From Algoriphagus aquimarinus (lineage in GTDB: Bacteria > Bacteroidota > Bacteroidia > Cytophagales > Cyclobacteriaceae): DNA of 54,757 bases. The notes beneath the pieces were generated by a model. That model saw nothing but the letters and a program-made list of their open reading frames with translations, did no database searches and was not told where the DNA came from. The position numbers and the translations under genes were made by a program. The DNA lies in contig NZ_VORW01000026.1 of assembly GCF_007997215.1 (NCBI RefSeq), positions 1 through 54,757 on the forward strand. The letters are read 5' to 3'. Below are positions 40,633 through 49,659 of this stretch, one piece after another (positions within the stretch are counted from its first letter, which is position 1; every line of letters starts with the position of its first letter).

Positions 40633-41463
40633 TTAACCTATAGATACTCTTTTGAATGCAGATACAGTCAATCCTTTGCTTACACCGTCAAGGTATTGAG
40701 CGATAGTTTTGTTGTTGTCTTTTACAAAAGACTGGCTAAGAAGAGTATTCTCTTTGTAGAACTTGTTTAGTTTACCTAGAGCGATTTTCTCAAGCATTTC
40801 TTCAGGCTTACCTTCAGCTCTTGCTTGCTCTTTTCCAACTTCGATTTCTCTTTCTACTACAGAAGAATCAACTCCGTCTTTGTCAAGAGCTACTGGATTC
40901 ATAGCTGCAATTTGCATTGCTACATCTTTTCCAGCTTCTTCTACGTCAGTTCCGCTTGTGTTAGTCAATCCTACCAATACACCTAATTTACCGTTAGAGT
41001 GGATGTAAGGAACTACAGTTTCAGCTTCGATGATCTCGAAATGAGAAACTTCAATTTTCTCACCTATTTTGCCAGTCATCTCAACGATCTTTTCTGCAAC
41101 AGTCAAGTTTTCGAAAGGAAGAGCATAAAGTTCTTCAACGGAAGAAGCTCCTTTTTCTACAGCAAGGTCAAGCAACTCATTAGCAAAAGTTACGAAGCCA
41201 TCATTTTTGGCAACGAAGTCAGTTTCGCAAGTCAAAGTAAGCAATACGCCTCTAGCGCCATTTTCAGACACTTTAGTTACAGCTACACCTTCTTTAGTCT
41301 CACGGTCAGCTCTTGAAGCAGATACTTTTTGACCTTTCTTTCTGAGGATGTCTACAGCTTTTTCGAAATCACCTTCTGATTCGGTAAGTGCTTTTTTGCA
41401 ATCCATCATACCGGCACCGGTCATTTGTCTCAATTTGTTTACTTCTTGTGCAGTAATTGCCAT
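40633..41463 (-). CDS. tsf: Elongation factor Ts
   Basis: The 276-residue product begins with the UBA-like segment VNKLRQMTGAGMMDCKKALTE and has the TDFVAKN signature of EF-Ts. It catalyses GDP release from EF-Tu. It lies 200 nt downstream of rpsB, with a terminator-like hairpin between them, so it may be transcribed partly from its own promoter or read through. Confidence 0.97.
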   Translation of the reverse strand: MAITAQEVNKLRQMTGAGMMDCKKALTESEGDFEKAVDILRKKGQKVSASRADRETKEGVAVTKVSENGARGVLLTLTCETDFVAKNDGFVTFANELLDLAVEKGASSVEELYALPFENLTVAEKIVEMTGKIGEKIEVSHFEIIEAETVVPYIHSNGKLGVLVGLTNTSGTDVEEAGKDVAMQIAAMNPVALDKDGVDSSVVEREIEVGKEQARAEGKPEEMLEKIALGKLNKFYKENTLLSQSFVKDNNKTIAQYLDGVSKGLTVSAFKRVSIG

Positions 41464-41599
41464 TGTGTTATCAGTTTAAAATAAAACGGGATAAATTCTT
41501 TTGGAACCTTGAGGACAGAACACTAAAGAAGGTCTGTACTCGAAGGAGTGATTATAGTTACTTCTAAGTGGCTAGCACCTTGAAGGATAGGATAAAACA

Positions 41600-41640
41600 A
41601 AAAAATTGAACATAAGCCGAAACTTGATGTTCAATTTTTA
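41600..41640 (-). terminator. Terminator-like hairpin between rpsB and tsf
   Basis: AAAAATTGAACAT pairs with ATGTTCAATTTTT over a 13-nt loop, with A/T runs outside. It lies about 25 nt after the rpsB stop, before tsf on the same strand, so it would attenuate tsf transcription unless read through. Confidence 0.75.
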
Positions 41641-41664
41641 ATTTATTTCAAATCAAGTTGTGGA

Positions 41665-42426
41665 TTATTCTTTTGTTTCAGCGTCCACAGCTTTCTTAGC
41701 CTCTTCCTCTTCAGAAAGTTTAGCTTCTTCTTTGTCTTTCTTACGCTCTGAAAGACCTTCTTCGATAGCTGCACCGAACGCTTTAACTAGTAAAGAAACG
41801 GACTTGAAAGCATCATCATTAGCTGGGATTGGGAAATCTACCTCATTTGGGTTAGAGTTCGTATCAACTAATGCGAAAACAGGGATACCAAGCTTTTTTG
41901 CTTCAGCAATTGCGATGTGTTCTCTTTTGATGTCCACGATGAAAAGTGCAGCAGGTAGTCTGCTCAAGTCAGCGATACCGCCAAGAACATCTTCCATTTT
42001 GTCTTTCTGACGTGAAACCATCAAACGCTCTTTCTTCGCAAGGTTCTTGTAAGCTTCCTCTTTCATCAATTTGTCCAAACCGGACATTTTCTTCAATGAT
42101 TTACGGATAGTAGCGAAGTTGGTCATCATACCACCTAACCATCTTTCGGTTACGAAAGGCATGTTAAGTCTCTTCGCTTCAGCAGCTACAAGATCTTTCG
42201 CTTGCTTTTTAGTAGCAACGAACATCACCTTTTTGCCTGAACGTACGATTTGCTTGATTGCGTTAGATGCTTCGTCGAGGCATACAAGCGTTTTGTTAAG
42301 ATCGATAATGTGGATACCATTTCTCTCCATGAAAATGTATGGAGACATTCTTGGATCCCACTTTCTCGTCAAGTGTCCGAAGTGAACACCAGCATCTAGT
42401 AAGTCTTTATATTCTAATTTTGCCAT
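41665..42426 (-). CDS. rpsB: 30S ribosomal protein S2
   Basis: The 253-residue product starts with YKDLLDAGVHFGHLTRKWDP and has MFVATKKQAKDLV, ERWLGGMMTNF and PIPANDDAFKSV, diagnostic of S2. The C-terminal 20 residues are an acidic and basic tail rich in Glu, Lys and Ala. It lies in the conserved rplM-rpsI-rpsB-tsf order. Confidence 0.98.
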   Translation of the reverse strand: MAKLEYKDLLDAGVHFGHLTRKWDPRMSPYIFMERNGIHIIDLNKTLVCLDEASNAIKQIVRSGKKVMFVATKKQAKDLVAAEAKRLNMPFVTERWLGGMMTNFATIRKSLKKMSGLDKLMKEEAYKNLAKKERLMVSRQKDKMEDVLGGIADLSRLPAALFIVDIKREHIAIAEAKKLGIPVFALVDTNSNPNEVDFPIPANDDAFKSVSLLVKAFGAAIEEGLSERKKDKEEAKLSEEEEAKKAVDAETKE

Positions 42427-42468
42427 TATATAAAATGTGTTTTTCTATTGTAAGGAAGAACCTCCAGA

Positions 42469-42855
42469 TTAACGTTTCGAGAACTGGAATTTTCTTCTTG
42501 CTTTTCTACGTCCTGGCTTCTTACGTTCTACCATTCTTGGATCACGAGTAAGGAAACCTTCTTTTTTCAAGGCAGGTCTGTGTTCGATGTCGAATTCGCA
42601 CAAAGCTCTGGAGATAGCCATACGGGCTGCTTCTGCCTGACCTGTGATTCCTCCTCCGTCTACATTGATCTTGATGTCGTAGTTACCATTCACGCCTACT
42701 AACGTCAATGGCTGCTTCACAACGATCTGATGAAGTTCGAATGGGAAGTAAACTTCCAAAGAACGATTGTTTACGGTGATAGTGCCATTTCCTGGAGCCA
42801 TGTAAATTCTGGCTACAGAGGTTTTTCTTCTACCGATTTTGTTGATCATTTCCAT
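42469..42855 (-). CDS. rpsI: 30S ribosomal protein S9
   Basis: The 128-residue product starts INKIGRRKTSVARIYM, contains VDGGGITGQAEAARMAI, and ends with the basic tail RRKFQFSKR that reaches the P site. It starts 11 nt after the rplM stop and precedes rpsB by 42 nt. Confidence 0.98.
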   Translation of the reverse strand: MEMINKIGRRKTSVARIYMAPGNGTITVNNRSLEVYFPFELHQIVVKQPLTLVGVNGNYDIKINVDGGGITGQAEAARMAISRALCEFDIEHRPALKKEGFLTRDPRMVERKKPGRRKARRKFQFSKR

Positions 42856-42866
42856 GAAATAGACGA

Positions 42867-43310
42867 TTAAAGAGTGATGGCTTTAGGCATTTGCGCTGCA
42901 TGAGGATGCTCAGATCCTTCATACACGTACAAGTTGCCGTATAATTTTCTTCCCAATCTGTTTTTAGGCAACATGCCTCGTACAGCTTTCTCGATCAAGA
43001 TTGTTGAAGATTTCTCTTTCAATAATCTTGGCGTAGAAATACGCTGTCCACCTGGATAACCTGTGTGTCTCACATAAACTTTGGAGTCCCACTTGTCACC
43101 AGTTAGTCTGATTTTGTCTGTATTGATTACAATGACGTTGTCACCACAATCAACGTGAGGAGTGAAGCTTGGCTTCGTCTTACCTCTTAAGATTTTCGCT
43201 ACCTCACTAGCCAATCTACCTAAAACTGCAGCTTGGGCATCCACTACCACCCATTGCTTTTCTACAGTTGCGGCATTGGCTGATACGGTCTTATAGCTCA
43301 AAGTATCCAC
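42867..43310 (-). CDS. rplM: 50S ribosomal protein L13
   Basis: The 147-residue product has VVVDAQAAVLGRLASEVAKI, GDNVIVINTDKI, and AVRGMLPKNRLG, diagnostic of L13. The start is GTG, in a context where no upstream ATG is in frame. It is the first gene of the operon. A clear promoter lies about 60 nt upstream. Confidence 0.97.
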   Translation of the reverse strand: MDTLSYKTVSANAATVEKQWVVVDAQAAVLGRLASEVAKILRGKTKPSFTPHVDCGDNVIVINTDKIRLTGDKWDSKVYVRHTGYPGGQRISTPRLLKEKSSTILIEKAVRGMLPKNRLGRKLYGNLYVYEGSEHPHAAQMPKAITL

Positions 43311-43366
43311 TGTGTAACTGTTTAATATTTAGCTTGTTAAATTTATTTCACCCTCAAAAAGGGACA

Positions 43367-43398
43367 CAAAGATAGGAGTATTTTGTTTTGGATGCAAA
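43367..43398 (-). promoter_or_regulatory. Bacteroidota-type promoter of the rplM operon
   Basis: Read on the minus strand, TTTG (43395-43398) and TATCTTTG (43367-43374) form a perfect -33/-7 pair (TAnnTTTG) with 20 nt between. It would give a leader of about 50 nt before the GTG. Confidence 0.75.
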
Positions 43399-43491
43399 AT
43401 ATTTCCAATACTAAGTCCTAATTTTCACAGGATTAGCTTTTTACTACCAATCAAAATCGGGTTTTTCTGACTGCTTTTCGATTTGAAAATC

Positions 43492-44202
43492 TTAGCTGGT
43501 TTTCTCTAATTGATTGACCAAAACCTTGAAATCCTTCGGATAAGGCGCATTCACGAATATTTCCGTGTCGTCCAAACCCTTAAATCCAATCGAATAAGCA
43601 TGAAGCGAAACCCGCTGCATAATTGGTAATTCTTCTGTCTCTTTTTTTAAATTGAAGCGACGCTTGATAGAAGAAAGGTATAAAGGGTTGCCTCCGTATA
43701 AGGTGTCTCCACAAATTGGGGACTTTAGGTAAGCCAAATGAACCCTAATCTGATGCAGTCTCCCAGTGATGGGTTTGCACTCGACTAGCGTATGTGCGTA
43801 GTAGGTCTTCAACGTATTGAAAATTGTCTGCGCTGGCTTGCCATCCTTACTTACTTTGGCGATTCCTTTGTTGTTGGCTAAGAGATTTCGGTCTACCAGC
43901 TCATTGCTGAATTCCTTGATCCCTTCCACCACTGCATGATAGACTTTGTTTACTTTTCTACTTTCAAACTGCATAGCCAAATGCCTGTAGGCCGCTGGAT
44001 TCTTGGCAATCACTAGACATCCTGAAGTTTCCTTATCCAATCGATGACACAGTTGTGAATCGGGGATGTGTGTCTTGGCTAAGTCTAGGATGTTCTGCGC
44101 TTCGTGCCTATCGTCTAAGCTTGATAGGTACGGCGGTTTATTGATTACCAGGTAATCCTCGTTTTCAAACAGAATAAGGTTTTCAAAATCTACTTTCTTC
44201 AT
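43492..44202 (-). CDS. RluA-family pseudouridine synthase
   Basis: The 236-residue product has HRLDKETSGCLVIAK with the catalytic Asp, and GRLHQIRVHLAYLKSPICGD further on, as in the RluA/RluD/RluC family. It lacks an N-terminal S4 domain, so it resembles the compact RluA-type group that modify 23S rRNA or tRNA. The target position cannot be read. It lies between the rplM operon and the HK gene on the same strand. Confidence 0.92.
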   Translation of the reverse strand: MKKVDFENLILFENEDYLVINKPPYLSSLDDRHEAQNILDLAKTHIPDSQLCHRLDKETSGCLVIAKNPAAYRHLAMQFESRKVNKVYHAVVEGIKEFSNELVDRNLLANNKGIAKVSKDGKPAQTIFNTLKTYYAHTLVECKPITGRLHQIRVHLAYLKSPICGDTLYGGNPLYLSSIKRRFNLKKETEELPIMQRVSLHAYSIGFKGLDDTEIFVNAPYPKDFKVLVNQLEKTS

Positions 44203-44280
44203 GGATTCTCCTGCCTCTTCAAATGAGGCTGCAAAAGTAAGGAAAAAAGAATGTGTAAAAAACTTCTCTGGCTTTTATTA

Positions 44281-45357
44281 TTAGAGAGTTAACACTTTGA
44301 GCGTCTCTTCCGGAGAATCAATTTTCACTAAAGGTAGTGAAAAGCTGAAAATGGATCCTTTTCCTACGGTCGAACTCACGGAAATCTTGCTTTTATGTCC
44401 TTCCAGAATATGTTTTACGATGGCCAATCCTAAGCCAGTACCACCTTCTTTTTTGTTTCTGCTTTTCTCCACGCGATAGAATCGCTCAAATATTCGCTTC
44501 AAATCTTCTGGCGGAATTCCTTGTCCATTGTCTTTGATGTCGACTTGAATGGTGTTTTTAAGAGTTCTAAGAGAGACATTCACATCTCCGCCATTGTGAT
44601 TATATTTCATAGCGTTGAAGATCAGATTTTGGCACACACGATAAATCTTCTGCCTATCGCCAATAGTTAAGTAATGCTTATTTGGCTCTAAGTCGAATTT
44701 GATATGCATCTCGCGCTTGGAAGCTTTGTGTTCCAGCTCCTCCATTACCTCTTCTAGAAGGTCCTGTAGATCAAATTCGGTGAAATTGAATTTGATTACG
44801 CCGCTTTCCATCTGGTTTAGAGTAAGTAGATCTTGGACTAGGATGTCTAGCGAATCTAGGCTTTTGGCAGCACGCTTCAAGAATCGCATCCGAACTTGCT
44901 TGTCATCAATAGCTCCATCCAATAGCGTGTGTATGTAGCCTTGAGTAGCGAAAATAGGAGTCTTTAGCTCATGTGAAATGTCCGCGATGAATTCTCGTCT
45001 GAACTCAGCATTTTTCTGTAGGGTGTCAATTTCCTTTTGTCGGGCAATCGCATAGGAATTGATGACTTTATTGATTTTCCGCAGGGGAGAAATCGATCCT
45101 TTTCTGCCTTTTTCGCTGATTTCGGATAGGTCTTTTCGCTGAATTTTTTCCATCAGGGAATATATATCCCCGATCTCTTTAAAGATCAAAAACTCTAGCA
45201 TGAAAGATATAAGCAGGTAGGCAGATGAAAAAGATACGCCCCAAGCCACAAAGAGCAAAATCGGAGTTGACTCATCCATTAATGACAAAAAGGCTGCAAC
45301 CAGAGCCGAAATGGCTAAAGCCAGGATCAAAGAAATTCCTCTGGAAGTGGTAAACAT
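44281..45357 (-). CDS. Sensor histidine kinase (PhoR-like)
   Basis: The 358-residue product has two N-terminal membrane helices with almost no periplasmic loop, a linker, and the kinase core: H129 in FIADISHELKTPI (phosphorylated His), N in LIFNAMKYNH, G1 in IKDNGQGIP, and GGTGLGLAIVKHILEGH. The response regulator gene directly precedes it, and the RR stop is adjacent to its start codon. Resemblance to PhoR is inferred; the stimulus is unknown because the sensor region is so small. Confidence 0.93.
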   Translation of the reverse strand: MFTTSRGISLILALAISALVAAFLSLMDESTPILLFVAWGVSFSSAYLLISFMLEFLIFKEIGDIYSLMEKIQRKDLSEISEKGRKGSISPLRKINKVINSYAIARQKEIDTLQKNAEFRREFIADISHELKTPIFATQGYIHTLLDGAIDDKQVRMRFLKRAAKSLDSLDILVQDLLTLNQMESGVIKFNFTEFDLQDLLEEVMEELEHKASKREMHIKFDLEPNKHYLTIGDRQKIYRVCQNLIFNAMKYNHNGGDVNVSLRTLKNTIQVDIKDNGQGIPPEDLKRIFERFYRVEKSRNKKEGGTGLGLAIVKHILEGHKSKISVSSTVGKGSIFSFSLPLVKIDSPEETLKVLTL

Positions 45358-46050
45358 TTATTGCCCTAATTCGAATTTATAACCTACACCTTTTACGGTA
45401 GTGATATAGTCTTCTCCGATTTTCTCGCGCACTTTTCTGATATGAACATCGACGGTTCTTGCCAATACAAATACGTCAGCGCCCCAGATATTCTGAAGAA
45501 GCTCGTCTCTACTGAAAACGATATTAGGGTTTTTGGCTAGGAAATGCAAAAGCTCAAATTCTTTCTTAGGCAAAGTGATCGTCTTGCCAGCTTTGTCAAT
45601 CGTATAGCTACCACGGTCAATGATCAGATCTTTAATCTTGACTTGGATCTGTTCTTGTTCCTTCTTGGACTCCCGTCTGAATAAGGCTGAAATCCTACTC
45701 ATCAATGCTCTAGGCTTGATGGGCTTCGTGATATAATCATCCGCTCCCACATCAAACGCTGCGACTTCAGAGTACTCTTCCATACGTGCAGTAAGAAAAA
45801 TAATGAAGGTATTTTTGAGTTCGGGGATTTGCCGGATCTGAAGACAAGTTTCTACGCCATCCTGATTAGGCATCATGATGTCAAGTAAAATCACATCAGG
45901 TAAAAATTTTGCAGCAGTCTTGACTGCTTTTAGTCCATCTTCGGCAGTCGCTACATCGTAGCCTTCCTTTACAAGATTGTATTTCAGAATTTCAACAATA
46001 TCAGGTTCATCGTCAACTACCAGAACTTTGATTTTTTGCTTATCGCTCAT
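45358..46050 (-). CDS. Response regulator, OmpR/PhoB family
   Basis: The 230-residue product has a receiver domain with D57 as phosphoacceptor (VILLDIMMPNQDG), then K in ITKPIKP, and an OmpR-type winged helix (KEFELLHFLAKNPNIVFSR, TVDVHIRKVREKIG). It is a DNA-binding regulator controlled by the following kinase. Phosphate control is possible from similarity but not shown. Confidence 0.95.
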   Translation of the reverse strand: MSDKQKIKVLVVDDEPDIVEILKYNLVKEGYDVATAEDGLKAVKTAAKFLPDVILLDIMMPNQDGVETCLQIRQIPELKNTFIIFLTARMEEYSEVAAFDVGADDYITKPIKPRALMSRISALFRRESKKEQEQIQVKIKDLIIDRGSYTIDKAGKTITLPKKEFELLHFLAKNPNIVFSRDELLQNIWGADVFVLARTVDVHIRKVREKIGEDYITTVKGVGYKFELGQ

Positions 46051-46201
46051 CAGTGATTTCTTAATGTTTTGCTTAAAATTAAGGAATATTTAAGGATTGA
46101 AGCCAAATAAAAGATTGTCAATCACCCAGCTCCTCCCTGAAAAGCATAGGAATATTTGGTAAATACAACACTATGTTATCTCTATGTTATGCCATTTTGA
46201 A

Positions 46202-46993
46202 TTAATTGCTTTTCAAACCTTTAGCAGATATTATATCCAAATTTAATGAACCAATGAATAGGTTAGCTTTTATTTTCACAGGGATTTTGTTCTGATCCTT
46301 TGTGACCCACACTGTGATAGGGAACTCACCTCGGAATAGTTTATTCTTTGGTAGCTGCGGGGAAAAGATATAGGTTTCTTTTTTTCCAAGGTTTGTCTCC
46401 AGGGTTTCGGTGCCCTCGTAGATTAACTTTATGTTATATATTTCTTTATCGAAGAATCCTTTGATATCTATGCTTTCTCCCTTCTTCAAACCCCGTAAAT
46501 CTTGAGTCCTTAAGTAATAAAAACCACTGACTAAATCCTGCACCTGTCCAGGAAGGTCAAAATCTTTCGTCTCTTTTAGATTTTTATTCTCCTTATCAAA
46601 AAGCTTCATTGTCGCTTTTTTGTTCTTCTGATCGAAGTGGACAAATTCATGCTTTCTGTATTTTCCTTCTTCAATATGTCTGTAAGACAAGGATGGTAAA
46701 TTAGTTTCTACATCTAGGTAAGTGCCCCAGTTGTCGTTTACTTTCCCGAAAATCGTTGCTGCTCCTTTAGTTTTGCCATACACATCTATTTTATAATGTG
46801 ATTTGTCGTTCTGTTCTTGTGGCCTTCTAGAGATTTGCATTTTTGCATCTGCAAGATTTAACCATCCATAGGAAACTTCAAAGGATAACTCCTCTCCAAA
46901 AGTAAAGGGAGTGATACCTGCTGAACCCTGTGCTGATAGATCAGAGAGGGTAAGAAAAATAAGAAGTGTAAGTGATCCGAGGATTCTTTTCAT
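46202..46993 (-). CDS. Secreted DUF3108 protein
   Basis: The 263-residue product has a Sec signal ending SDLSAQ. The mature part begins TPFTFGEELSFEVSYGWLNLADAKM, the start of DUF3108, a beta-rich periplasmic domain. Its function is unknown; members are often near outer-membrane or transport genes. It lies upstream of the phoB-like gene and convergent with nothing. Confidence 0.9.
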   Translation of the reverse strand: MKRILGSLTLLIFLTLSDLSAQGSAGITPFTFGEELSFEVSYGWLNLADAKMQISRRPQEQNDKSHYKIDVYGKTKGAATIFGKVNDNWGTYLDVETNLPSLSYRHIEEGKYRKHEFVHFDQKNKKATMKLFDKENKNLKETKDFDLPGQVQDLVSGFYYLRTQDLRGLKKGESIDIKGFFDKEIYNIKLIYEGTETLETNLGKKETYIFSPQLPKNKLFRGEFPITVWVTKDQNKIPVKIKANLFIGSLNLDIISAKGLKSN

Positions 46994-47173
46994 AAATTAT
47001 ATTGACAATACCTGACGAAATGGGTAGTATTCTATAGGTATTACGAAAAAGCGTGCCGAAAGGCGTTTAAAATTACGAATTTAGTGTCCCGAAACAATAG
47101 GCAAGTCCACCTTGGTAATGGTCTGTCGTTTATTTACTTTCACTAAACAATTGATTTTACAAATTTTAAAGAT

Positions 47174-48211
47174 ATGAGTAACAACGCTGAAAAATTAAAG
47201 GCACTACAGCTGACTATCGATAAGTTGGATAAAACTTACGGTAAAGGCACCGTAATGAAGCTTAGTGACAATAAAGTGGTGGATATCCCAGCTATATCTA
47301 CCGGTTCATTGGGTTTGGATATCGCTTTGGGTATAGGAGGAATACCTCGTGGCCGTGTGATTGAAATATACGGACCGGAATCTTCTGGTAAAACGACTTT
47401 GACTTTGCATTGTATCGCTGAAGCGCAGAAGGCTGGCGGTTTAGCTGCATTTATTGATGCAGAACACGCCTTTGATAAAGCTTATGCTGAGAAGTTGGGG
47501 ATTGATACAGAGAATCTTTTGATCTCTCAGCCTGACAATGGAGAGCAGGCACTAGAGATAGCTGAGCATTTGATCCGCTCTGGTGCAATTGATATTATCG
47601 TAATTGACTCCGTAGCTGCCTTGGTTCCAAAAAGTGAATTAGAAGGGGATATGGGCGATAGCAAAATGGGCTTGCAAGCTAGATTGATGTCTCAGGCTTT
47701 GCGAAAGCTAACAGGTGCTATCAATAAGACTGGCTGTTCATGTATTTTCATTAACCAGCTTCGTGAAAAGATCGGAGTAATGTTCGGTAATCCTGAGACA
47801 ACTACTGGTGGTAACGCGCTGAAATTCTATGCTTCAGTTCGTCTGGATATTCGTAGAATTGGTCAGATTAAGGAAAGTGCAGATAATATCCTTGGGAATA
47901 GAACCAAGGTGAAAGTGGTAAAAAATAAGGTTGCGCCTCCTTTTAAAGTTGTAGAGTTTGATATCATGTATGGGCAAGGAATCTCCAAAGTAGGGGAAAT
48001 CATTGACCTTGGAGTGGAGTTGGATATCATCAAAAAGGCTGGTTCATGGTTTTCCTATAATGGAGAAAAGCTTGGCCAGGGCCGTGAATCTGTGAAAACA
48101 CTTCTTCTGGACAATCCTGAATTAATGGATGAGCTAGAAGTGAAGATCAGAGCTGCGTCTGGATTAATATCTAAAGGTGGAAGTAAAGTAGTTGCTGAGA
48201 AAGAAGAGTAA
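47174..48211 (+). CDS. recA: Recombinase RecA
   Basis: The 345-residue product has Walker A G67-PESSGKTT75, the Walker B region DIIVIDSVAAL, and the KIGVMFGNPETTTGG region of RecA. It promotes strand exchange and LexA cleavage. The C-terminal acidic tail is short (SKVVAEKEE). The upstream region has a TTACTTTC that weakly resembles a -7 element; no clear LexA box is seen. A strong terminator follows, shared with the convergent permease. Confidence 0.98.
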   Translation: MSNNAEKLKALQLTIDKLDKTYGKGTVMKLSDNKVVDIPAISTGSLGLDIALGIGGIPRGRVIEIYGPESSGKTTLTLHCIAEAQKAGGLAAFIDAEHAFDKAYAEKLGIDTENLLISQPDNGEQALEIAEHLIRSGAIDIIVIDSVAALVPKSELEGDMGDSKMGLQARLMSQALRKLTGAINKTGCSCIFINQLREKIGVMFGNPETTTGGNALKFYASVRLDIRRIGQIKESADNILGNRTKVKVVKNKVAPPFKVVEFDIMYGQGISKVGEIIDLGVELDIIKKAGSWFSYNGEKLGQGRESVKTLLLDNPELMDELEVKIRAASGLISKGGSKVVAEKEE

Positions 48212-48240
48212 GCACTGGAGTTTTTCAAAAGTCTTTATAC

Positions 48241-48280
48241 AAAAAGAGGTTGCTCAATCAATGAGCAACCTCTTTTTTAT
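48241..48280. terminator. Bidirectional terminator between recA and the permease gene
   Basis: AAAAAGAGGTTGCTCA pairs with TGAGCAACCTCTTTTTT, with A- and T-runs on both sides, between convergent genes. Confidence 0.93.
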
Positions 48281-48294
48281 GGGGAATACTTTAT

Positions 48295-49542
48295 TTAGGT
48301 TGTTCTGATAGCTTCCACAGGATCCATTCTGGCTGCAAGTGTTGCTGGGACTATTCCAGAAACAACTCCAATGATAGTGGATACACCTAATCCAAGCATG
48401 ATGTTACTGAATGAAAGTACGATATCCAATGTGCCCAGTTGAATAAAGCTCAGCAGGAATACAATGAAAATTCCGGTAATCCCACCGATCAAACTCAGGC
48501 AAACTGATTCGAAAAGAAACTGGAATAGTATAAAGTAATTTTTTGCACCTAAAGACTTTTGGATGCCAATAATATTGGTTCGCTCACGAACAGATACAAA
48601 CATGATGTTTGCAATACCGAATCCACCAACTAGAATTGAAAATCCACCGATTACCCATCCTGCTATAGAAATCACGTCAAATATAGATCCGATAGCATTT
48701 TGAATAAATTCTGTCTTGTTAAGAGCGAAATTATCTTCGTCTCTTGGTCTCAGGCCTCTCTTGGCACGAAGCAGCCCAGTCATTTCATTTTCTAAGGCAA
48801 CAAGTCCAATGTCTTCTTCCATGCCTTTAACAGCTATGGTTGGCTCCATTCCATTTCTTCCTGTATAATACATTTTGCTAAAAGCACCGTAAGGAATCAA
48901 ACATGCCTGATCTTTGGAAGGTGTGTCGAATAATCCTTCGCCCTCCTCTTCAAATACGCCAATTACGACGAATTTCATCCCTTTGATTTTGATCTGTTTA
49001 CCGATAACTTCCTGCTGAGGGTACAGCGTGTTTGCTATTTCCCTTCCTATTATTGCAAAATTTCTTGAAGCATTTATTTCTGATTGCGAGAAATACCTGC
49101 CTTCCTCCAAAGAGATTTCATAAACATCTTGATAGGAGTAAACTGCGCCTGTGAGAGCCATACCTTCATAGGCATTGCTTCCTGCTTTTACCGTGGTGGT
49201 GGATGAGGCTGAGATAGTCACTCCTTCTGCAGAAGTGAGTCTTTGTTGGAGAAATTCATATTCTGCCACAGTTCCTGGAGGTCTGCGGAAATATTTCCAC
49301 CATGGATAGTCTTGCGGGCCATTTGCAAAGGGAAATCTATCTACTCGCACTACATTAGTCCCTAAAAAAGAGAAGGAAGATTTAATATTGTTTTCAAGTG
49401 AGTCAACCAAAGTGAATACCGCAATAATTGCGAAAATACCCACCGTAACTCCCAATAGAGACAATATTGTACGGGTCAGACTAGTTTTTAATGCTGAAAT
49501 CGCGAAGCGAAAACTTTCCCATGTGAGTTTGAAAAACAGCAT
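48295..49542 (-). CDS. MacB/FtsX-type ABC transporter permease
   Basis: The 415-residue product has one N-terminal helix (ISLLGVTVGIFAIIAVFTLV), a large periplasmic MacB_PCD-like domain (residues about 45-275), and three C-terminal helices with GIANIMFVSVRERTNIIGIQKSLGA, the FtsX signature. It would work with a MacB-type ATPase in efflux or lipoprotein-related export; the ATPase is not adjacent. The gene is divergent from queA, with a short shared promoter region. Confidence 0.93.
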   Translation of the reverse strand: MLFFKLTWESFRFAISALKTSLTRTILSLLGVTVGIFAIIAVFTLVDSLENNIKSSFSFLGTNVVRVDRFPFANGPQDYPWWKYFRRPPGTVAEYEFLQQRLTSAEGVTISASSTTTVKAGSNAYEGMALTGAVYSYQDVYEISLEEGRYFSQSEINASRNFAIIGREIANTLYPQQEVIGKQIKIKGMKFVVIGVFEEEGEGLFDTPSKDQACLIPYGAFSKMYYTGRNGMEPTIAVKGMEEDIGLVALENEMTGLLRAKRGLRPRDEDNFALNKTEFIQNAIGSIFDVISIAGWVIGGFSILVGGFGIANIMFVSVRERTNIIGIQKSLGAKNYFILFQFLFESVCLSLIGGITGIFIVFLLSFIQLGTLDIVLSFSNIMLGLGVSTIIGVVSGIVPATLAARMDPVEAIRTT

Positions 49543-49603
49543 ATGTTATATAGTTGGTTTAAAACAATTTATCAAGTTAGCTGATTTTGCCTGATATTGT
49601 TAG

Positions 49604-49611
49604 TATCTTTG
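49604..49611 (+). promoter_or_regulatory. Candidate -7 element of queA
   Basis: TATCTTTG matches TAnnTTTG exactly. It lies 49 nt before the ATG. A TTTG 14 nt upstream is too close for a standard -33. Confidence 0.5.
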
Positions 49612-49659
49612 CATTTTTTAGAGTTATTCTAAATCACTCAAGACATCTAAAACTTATCT

